A stretch of 64,000 nt of DNA, from the NCBI GenBank assembly GCA_947683625.1, contig CANTUR010000069.1, positions 310,001 to 374,000 on the forward strand. The letters run 5' to 3'. The DNA is from Mallotus nudiflorus. Its lineage: Eukaryota > Streptophyta > Magnoliopsida > Malpighiales > Euphorbiaceae. The notes beneath the pieces were generated by a model. The model did no database searches, had not been told where the DNA came from, and was given only the letters and a program-made list of their open reading frames with translations. Below, piece by piece: positions 57,481 to 64,000 of the stretch; position 1 is the stretch's first letter; every line of letters starts with the position of its first letter. Made by a program: the position numbers and the translations under genes.

Positions 57481-58088
57481 ACTTCACTTTGTGGAGGCCA
57501 ATGATATAATCACCTTTACTTAGATCTCTAATAAGTTCGATGCTACAATGACCAAGTCTTCTATGCCTCATTTAAGTGTCATCCTTAATAGCAAAAAAGC
57601 ACTTAACAGCTTGGTTAGTTAAAGAGCTTATATCAATAGTATAAATATTATTCACTCTTTCACTATTAAAAATGACTCTATTCTCTTCAACATAAGTTAC
57701 AAAGCATTTCTTTGATTCAAAAGTCATTCTATTACCTTTTTCACTTAATTGACTAACACTAGGTAAGTTGTGTTTTAAGCTATCAACCCAAAGAACATCT
57801 TCAATATAAGTCTTTCTTACCAACTTGACCAATGCCTATGATCTTACCCTTAGCATTGTCACTAAATGTAACTTTGCCTTCCCGGTCATGTACTTGAACA
57901 TCCACTATCTAAATACCACTTCTCCATGCATATTATGCATTCCAAGCACATTTATAAGAAAATGGTTCATCTCACTTTAAGTACCCTAATGTAATTTGGT
58001 CTTTAGAGGGTTAGTATTGAAAGATTCATCATTTAAATAACCTAAAGGAGTCTTTCTAATATAACATCTAAAATTTTTATGTCCCATC
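57481..58088 (-). pseudogene. Copia copy 2 pol: protease remnant and pre-integrase domain
   Basis: Minus frame 57832-57572 reads 'VLWVDSLKHNLPSVSQLSEKGNRMTF' and ends 'KCFFAIKDDT'. Further right, 'VTFSDNAKGKIIGIGQVG' is readable near 57825-57875 in another frame, and the protease active-site region (about 57885-57925) is broken. The element is interrupted at 58088/58089 by the Tat LTR. Confidence 0.75.
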
Positions 58089-60370
58089 TGTAGACAGCGG
58101 GGTTTAGCATGCACCCAAGATTTTAGCAACCGTGATATTATTTGAGCTCAAGGCTCTAGAGAACACACAAACCATTATCACAAAGACATGGCGTGGAGAT
58201 GAAGAGTCGCCACCCAGGGTAATAACTAAGACAAATCAAAAAATACTAGTACTCGATTCCCTAAAAGAAAGGCAACACCATAACTACGAGATTTTGGGTA
58301 TGGAATACTAACTTCTTTCAATCTCGTGTTCTTTTAGAATTACTTTATGAATTACTATTTTAATGTCTATTTACATACAATTTCATATAAACCCTTATTA
58401 AAATAATCAACTCCAGGCAAATTAGTTATGAAATATACAAGTAAACAATGCATTCATTTAAATCACAATTCCTAGGTTAGTCTAATCTACATTGATTTTA
58501 ATTAAATGAGCTAAATCTATATGTTTTAATTTATAAGTCAGCCTAAAGACTAATGGGCCTAATTCTTATTTAATTTTAATTAAGTGAACCTAAATTTATT
58601 TATTTTAATTCTAAAAATGGGCCTAAATCTACAAATTATAAAGTATTTAAATTAGTGGGCCTCATTCTACATGTTTTAATTCTAAGGTGATCTTAAATCT
58701 ACAAGTTATGGAAAAGGCTTTTATTTAATGGGTTAAGTCTAAATTAATTTTAATTAACCTAAAATGGGCCTATGTCTAAATTATAAGTGAGATTAAATTT
58801 TCTAACCTAAATCTAGTTAATTATGGGCCTAAAATGCATTTCAATTAAAATCTAGACCTATTAAATGAGATGAGCTAATAAAGAACTACTTAAACATAAA
58901 ATTATTTAAATGGGTTAGAGTCTAATATGGATCTAGGGCCCAAAACATATAAAAAGAATAAACAAGCCCAAAAACGATAAAAAAATCAAAAGAAACAAAT
59001 AAAAAAGATTCAACCATGAAATTAAATTATTTTATCTAAAAAAACCCTATTTTTAATTAACATGCAACCTAAATTAATCTATTTCCTCCATGGATTTTAA
59101 TTAGGGTTTACCAAATTGAACCAATTTACTAATTAATTTTTTAAGAATAAGAGAACTAAATTTTCATTATTCCCACTATCAAGGCTGTTACAAAATCTAC
59201 CAAAAGAATAAAGAAAATAAAATTAAAATACAACCCTTAAGAACACAAAAAAAAAACCTAAAAAAATAAAGTAAACTAAACTAAACTAAATAAAGTAAAA
59301 TTAAATTAAATTGGGATCTTGACTCTTGGCTTTCGTTCATGGATTCTCCGTGAGTTTTCTTAATTCAATCATGTGTTCATCATTAGAATCATGAAATACA
59401 AAGAATAAAAGAAAAAGAAAATAAGATTAGAATTAATTAACAAAGAAAACAAAATAATGAAAATAAAACATGAATAAAAAACACAAAAATAATAAAATCA
59501 AAAAAATAAAAAGAAAATAATGATATAAAAGAAAGAACTAATAAAAAGAAAGGAGTAAAAGATGAGTAATGTTATGCAAATGTTGTTTAAATGCTCCTCA
59601 GACTAGGATTTCACCATTTTGAGAAAATTGACTCTGCGCTTTCTTGATTTATGGACTTTTTAAAAAACATCTTTTGTTTTTTTTTAAAAAAAAGGTTTTG
59701 AAATTGACAATATCAAGTTTTTTCGTAATCAACTTCTATTGCAGTAGTTTATTAGGGTTTTTTTTCTTTTTTTTTACCCAGTTCCCCCCTCTTCTTCTCT
59801 ACTAATCTTTTCTTTTTATATATTGTTCCTAAGCTAAACACTGACGTGATTACAGTAGCTTTGATCTCTCCCTTCCCAAAAAATAGGATAAGAATTTTAA
59901 CTTAAAAAAAAAAAAGAAAATTATATGCATAAGAGACGCGTACTAGACTGGGACTAAAACCTATAGATAAATACTCCAATCAATTTATTTATAAATTAAA
60001 TTTGGACTAATCACAGTGAGAGAAAATATTTTTACTGAATTTGTTAGCGCCTCAGCATTCCAAAATATCAATTGACATTGTGTAATGTCGATTGGTGTTA
60101 TGTAATGCCAATTGGCATTACATAATGTCAATCGGCATTGTGTAATGCCAATTGGTATTATGTAATGTCGATTGGAATTATGTAATGTTGATTTGTGTTA
60201 CATAATATTAGTTTCACATTTCCAAATATACCCCTGCAAAAGTCAATTTTTTATAATTAAACCCAAAAAATGTTGAAACTTAACATCAGAGGTCAAATTT
60301 TTATTAAAATTTCATCATAGAGGCTTTTATCATATTCATGCACAATTGCATCCTAAAATTAGTGCTTACA
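58089..60370 (-). repeat. 3' LTR of the Tat element
   Basis: Ends match the solo LTR. Carries the shared 'aagagtcgccaccca' block at 58202-58216, many 'gggcctaa' motifs at 58550-58850 and a 20-bp tandem array at 60061-60200. Confidence 0.85.
60061..60200. repeat. 20-bp palindromic tandem array in the Tat LTR
   Basis: Seven units of exactly 20 bases, for example tgtaatgccaattggcatta at 60101-60120. The core taatgccaattggcatta (60103-60120) is a perfect palindrome; the other units differ at a few positions. Confidence 0.92.
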
Positions 60371-60384
60371 ATTGCCCCCCTTTG
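60371..60384 (-). other. Polypurine tract of the Tat element
   Basis: Plus attgccccccttt, i.e. AAAGGGGGGCAAT on the minus strand, directly next to the LTR edge. It sets the element's orientation. Confidence 0.75.
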
Positions 60385-60524
60385 TTGCTATTTGCTTGAC
60401 AAATTGTGGCAAAGCAATAGAAGCACACAATTTTGAAGGAAAGAATTAGGGTACTTAATTGTATCCTAATTGATGGATTGATTCTTAAATTGTTGTGTAA
60501 TTTTAAAGCAAGATGCTATGTTTA

Positions 60525-61140
60525 GCATGCATTACTATATTTCCTATAGAACGTCTAGTGAGATATATGCAAATGAGTTTTTCAATATTCCCTGTGGAAC
60601 GTTTAGCGTTTCATGATTTGAAAACATACTATAACTCATGTAGAATGTCTAGCAATAATACCATAACTAATGTGTAGTACCTGGTGAACTGCACTATATT
60701 CCCTTTTGGACTTCTAGTGACAATGGATTTCATTATATTCCCTGTGACATATTTAACGAAATATATGTAATGATTATCGCTATATTCCCTATAGGATGTT
60801 TAGCGATTTATGATTTTTTTTTTAAAAAATGTTATAGTTCCTATGGAACATCTAGCAATCTATAATTTAAAATCTTGTTATATTCCTTGCAAAATGTTTA
60901 ACGATTCATGATTTGAAAAATGTGCTATAGTTCATGTGGAACATCTAGCAATGATACCATAACTGTTGTGTAGTATCTAGTAGATCAAAAGATTTGAAAA
61001 TTCATATTATAACTGCTTTGTAGCATATAACATATTGAATTTGAAATTCATGTTATGACTACTGGGTAGTGCATAACGAAATAATGTAAAATTTATATTA
61101 CAACTACTGTGTAGCATATAACAAAATAAATTTAAAATCC
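60525..61140. repeat. Tandem array 1: 'tatattccctgtggaacgtctagcga' units
   Basis: About 14 degenerate units of 32-50 bases with the theme tatattccctgtggaacg then tctagcga then 'ttcatgatttgaaaa'. Later units drift to 'ataactactgtgtagcatata'. Confidence 0.85.
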
Positions 61141-61399
61141 TTGACAAAAATGATGATGCATGTAAAATGCAAAAATCGAATTCTATAATTATATTCTATA
61201 TTTTGTAGTTGACAAAGGATTCATAATTTTAATATAGACTAACTATGTAATTAATAATTCTATGAATTATTAATTAATGATATGAATTTCATGAGTTAAT
61301 TCTGAATGGACCAAATTGTAAGGAAGAAATTTGGACTTGAATTTGGACGTTTGCCACTTTAATATAAACTTTCTATTTTTTCGATTCATTCTTCATTTC

Positions 61400-62135
61400 C
61401 CTTATCCTTTTCATTGCTTATCGATTATGTTGCAATCCATAACTGCTCACGATTAGCTATAACCCTTTCATTGCTCAGTGATGATGCTGCAATCCATAAT
61501 TGCCCGTAACCTATTCATTGCTCACTGATGATGCTACAATCCATAATTGCTTGCAATTTGCTGCAACTCTTACATTGCTCGCCTTTGATGCTATAGTCCA
61601 TAACTGCTTGCAAATTGATTGCAATCTTTTCATTGCTCACCTTTGATAATGCTATAATCTGTAACTACTCGTTGATGATGCTGCAACCTATAATTGCTTG
61701 CAAATTGACTGCAATCCTTTTATTGCTCGCCTTTGATGATGCTATAGTCCATAACTGCTTGTTGATGATGCTACAACTCATAATTGCTTACAAATTGATT
61801 GTAATCCTTTCATTGCTCACCTTTGATAATGCTATAGTCCATAACTACTCATTGATGATGCTGCAAACCATAATTGCTTACAAATTGATTGGAATCCTTT
61901 CATTGCTAGCCTTTGATGCTACAGTCCATAACTGCTCACGACTAACTACAACCCTTTCATTGCTTACTAATGATGATTCTGATTAATTACAACCCTTTCA
62001 TTGCTCACCTTTAATAATGTTACAGTCCATAACTGCTCACAATTAGCTGTAATCCTTTCATTGCTTGCTGATGATTCTGATTAACTATAACCCTTTCATT
62101 GCTTGCCCTTACTACTACAGTCCATAACTGCTCAT
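61400..62135. repeat. Tandem array 2: 'cctttcattgctcac...' units
   Basis: About a dozen units of 45-95 bases combining cctttcattgctcac, 'gatgatgctgcaatccata' and 'aactgctcgcaattag'. The plus frame at 61615-61986 is the translation of this array and not a gene. Confidence 0.88.
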
Positions 62136-62639
62136 GATTTTTGGTTGTTTGAGTCGAATGCTTTGAATTATTTCTACTAACTAATTAGCATTTTTGTTGA
62201 GTAACTTTAAATTTTACAGTGTTGACTGATTAGAATTTCCCTACTGACTATTTTAATTCCGCTATGTTAACCATCTCTACAAGTTGGGTGCACCTCCTTC
62301 TAGATTTACAATTCCTACAGACTTGTTGAAGTTAGTTTCAATCATGATGAATGTACAAAAGTACATTATAATACTTAAAATTTATAAGAAAATTCATCAT
62401 TTTTCACAAGATAGCTTGCACTCAACGAATCTCACTAGTTTTTATTTTCATGACTATCATTTATTTGCCATTTGCAAAGGTCAAAGGCATCATTAACCAT
62501 TATATTCTGAGAGCATATCTTTTACCAAGTGCAGAGCTTACTTCCACACTTAATTTTAGAGGGCATTTGCTAAACAAAACTCATGGAATTTAAGTATAAA
62601 CATATCAAATTCTAAGTATTAAAATAGCCTTTGAATTAT
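62136..62639. other. Tat 3' region between tandem arrays
   Basis: AT-rich, non-coding; the frame at 62284-62496 shows no recognisable similarity. Confidence 0.5.
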
Positions 62640-63000
62640 TTTTGTGCTTTTCTTCCTTACTCATGTATTCCCTTGCCTTTCTCATATTACTCAGTGTCCA
62701 TTGGAAAGGTCCTTTGGATACTCATACTTGTATAGAGCATTGGAGTAAATAGAACAATTTTTGGCATGGTCCTCTTTTAGTATTCCCATGCCTTTCTTGT
62801 ATTGCTCAGCGTGTGGATACTGTCAAAGGTTCTCGTTGATACCCTTACTCATTTATGAGAATTAGAGTAAATTATGCTTGCTCTTATTTTGATTCTCCTC
62901 TTAGTATTCTCCTTCCTTTCTCATATTACTCAACATGGATACCCTTAGGGGATTTCGTACTTGTACTCATTTTTTAGCATTGGAGTAGCTTATATGCACA
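62640..63000. repeat. Tandem array 3: three ~120-bp units
   Basis: Three diverged copies of a unit with 'ttgcctttctcatattactca', 'gatactcatacttgtat' and 'agcattggagtaaat' (copies start about 62655, 62780 and 62900). Confidence 0.8.
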
Positions 63001-63200
63001 TTTATTATTCAAAAGACTAAAAGATACTCCAAAATTCAAGCAATTTATACTACAAGTCCATAGATTTTGTTTTTGAATTTTCTTCCACTCGTTTGGGTGC
63101 AAAGCAAGCATTAAATTGATTAAAGTTTATAAACTCTCAAGATAAACCTGCAAACTAATCTTTTGAATTTCACGAAGCTAATAAAAAAGGGCCATTATGA

Positions 63201-63318
63201 TCAAAGGTCATGAGATAGACTTTTCGGACATGATCTCATAAAATGGATGAATTTACTTTCAAAGGTCATGAGATAGACTTTTCGGACATGATCTCATAAA
63301 ATGGATGAATTTACTTTC
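63201..63318. repeat. Perfect 58-bp tandem duplication
   Basis: 63201-63258 and 63259-63316 are identical. Each unit contains atgagat and atctcat as inverted arms around a 16-base loop. Confidence 0.95.
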
Positions 63319-64000
63319 AATTTATGAATTTTATAATTTAAAAGGTACTTTATTATAGAATTTAATGAAAGAGATTTATGTTACTTCCCTTTTATTATCT
63401 TGATGAGTGTTTAGTATTTGCTATCTGGCCTATTCTTATTGATGTATCGATTCCTTTCCCCTTCTTCATTCTCTTTGATTTTTCCCTTTTAATTGTGGTG
63501 ATGATGTCTCTGACCACAAAGGTCTTGATACTCCACCATTGAAGTTATGGCTTTAGGCTGCATTTGTATTTCCGCCATTCTCATTAATGTTATAGTAGAG
63601 GGCTTCATTCCTCTTATTGACATCTCTTGCAAAAAAAAAAGGCTCAGGAGTTAGAGATTTTATTTCATGATCAAATAATTTTTCAGAGTGCATTTATTTT
63701 AAGTTTTGAGTGCATTCTTCCCTTTTTAGGGCCGATGAATGTATCAATGACATGTTAAATCTTCTTATCACCATATTCCATACTTTACACTGGTCTAACT
63801 ATTGTGTAGAGATATTCCAGATGATGCTCCATATGAGACTATGGAGATGGATGTTGAATCTGAGGAGTTTGAACGTCCTATCCAACCTCTTGAGGTCACT
63901 AGGATGATCCTTTTACAAGTGTCACTATCAGCGATATTCCCTTACTGGATGGGCTCATGATTTATTAGGCTTCTGATGTCTAAAGTCCCATTGAGTACAG
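63319..64000. other. Tat internal region, no gene resolved
   Basis: Mostly AT-rich. At 63810-63920 the plus strand gives a short acidic frame ('DIPDDAPYETMEMDVES'). The 63710-63907 frame is another phase of it. Since the element reads on the minus strand, this would be antisense to it. Tat elements can carry extra antisense ORFs between pol and 3' LTR, but too little is visible to call one. Confidence 0.35.

Larger units (their letters stand above)
52125..58088 (-). mobile_element. SIRE-like Ty1/copia retrotransposon, copy 2, cut by Tat insertion
   Basis: Minus orientation: 3' LTR (52125-53453), purine tract, spacer, then RNase H, RT, integrase and protease remnants up to 58088, where a Tat LTR begins. 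Gag, primer site and 5' LTR are not in the window and should lie beyond the Tat element on the right. Domains match copia copy 1 in order and sequence type ('LQLLHMDLFSPFK', 'ADYAG'-type RNase H), but the LTR differs, so it is a separate SIRE subfamily. Confidence 0.85.
58089..64000 (-). mobile_element. Tat-type Ty3/gypsy retrotransposon, 3' LTR and 3' region (continues past window)
   Basis: An LTR of 2282 bp (58089-60370, TGTAGACAG to GCTTACA) is followed by attgccccccttt, the complement of a polypurine tract, so the element reads right to left and this is its 3' LTR. It matches the solo LTR at 26900-28947. The interior visible here (60371-64000) is non-coding and rich in tandem repeats, as known for the 3' untranslated region of Tat/Ogre-lineage elements. 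Pol, gag and the 5' LTR would be beyond 64000. Left flank ccatc (58084-58088) is the expected target duplication. Confidence 0.72.

Noticed and set aside
60061..60200. Regular short repeat resembling a CRISPR array
   Set aside because: The units are contiguous with no spacers, lie in a plant LTR, and there are no cas genes.
61615..61986. 123-codon plus-strand open frame with internal repeats (MMLQ / LLAFDDA themes)
   Set aside because: It is the translation of a DNA tandem array in a retrotransposon 3' region; the repeats track the DNA units and the composition is low-complexity.

Overview
This is nuclear DNA from a plant, most likely a eudicot. It is AT-rich and intron-containing, and it is dominated by plant LTR-retrotransposon lineages: SIRE-type Ty1/copia, and Athila-type and Tat-type Ty3/gypsy. 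I see one intact host gene, a three-exon P-class pentatricopeptide-repeat (PPR) protein gene at 34803-38562 (+) that resembles Arabidopsis PPR596. Nearly everything else is decayed mobile DNA. I cannot name the species.

Left block (1-26.9 kb), a nest of nests. An old Tat-like gypsy element (- strand, gag to protease region in 1-2843) was split by a SIRE-like copia element (- strand, 2849-23130, target duplication gttta on both sides). The copia 5' LTR was then split by an Athila element (+ strand, 11627-23111, target duplication attat). Both duplications are still exact. After the nest come old Tat flank, a solo copia LTR (25.0-26.1 kb) and a Mutator-type MITE with an exact 9-bp duplication (26222-26462).

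Middle block (26.9-39.3 kb). A solo Tat LTR is followed by a dead hAT transposon (29.1-34.4 kb, +) whose BED zinc finger is split by a solo LTR (30915-32464, duplication acatc). The PPR gene follows, with telo-boxes and a G-box upstream and a 13-codon upstream ORF.

Right block (39.3-64 kb). A second Athila element (- strand, about 39.3-50.9 kb) has lost its RT, RNase H and most of its integrase. It carries a 4.4-kb non-coding LTR element (43710-48143, duplication attat) of the same family as the solo LTR inside the hAT. A second SIRE-like copia (- strand, 52125-58088) is cut by a Tat element (- strand, from 58089 to beyond the window). That element's long region next to its 3' LTR holds several unrelated tandem arrays.

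I see no new biochemical system. The most unusual structure is in the repeats: Athila spacer motifs that mirror the element's own LTR, palindromic minisatellites that differ between Tat LTR copies, successive tandem arrays beside a Tat 3' LTR, and an Athila ORF3 that stays in one frame while collecting only Gln-to-stop type changes. Boundaries marked 'about' were judged by eye.
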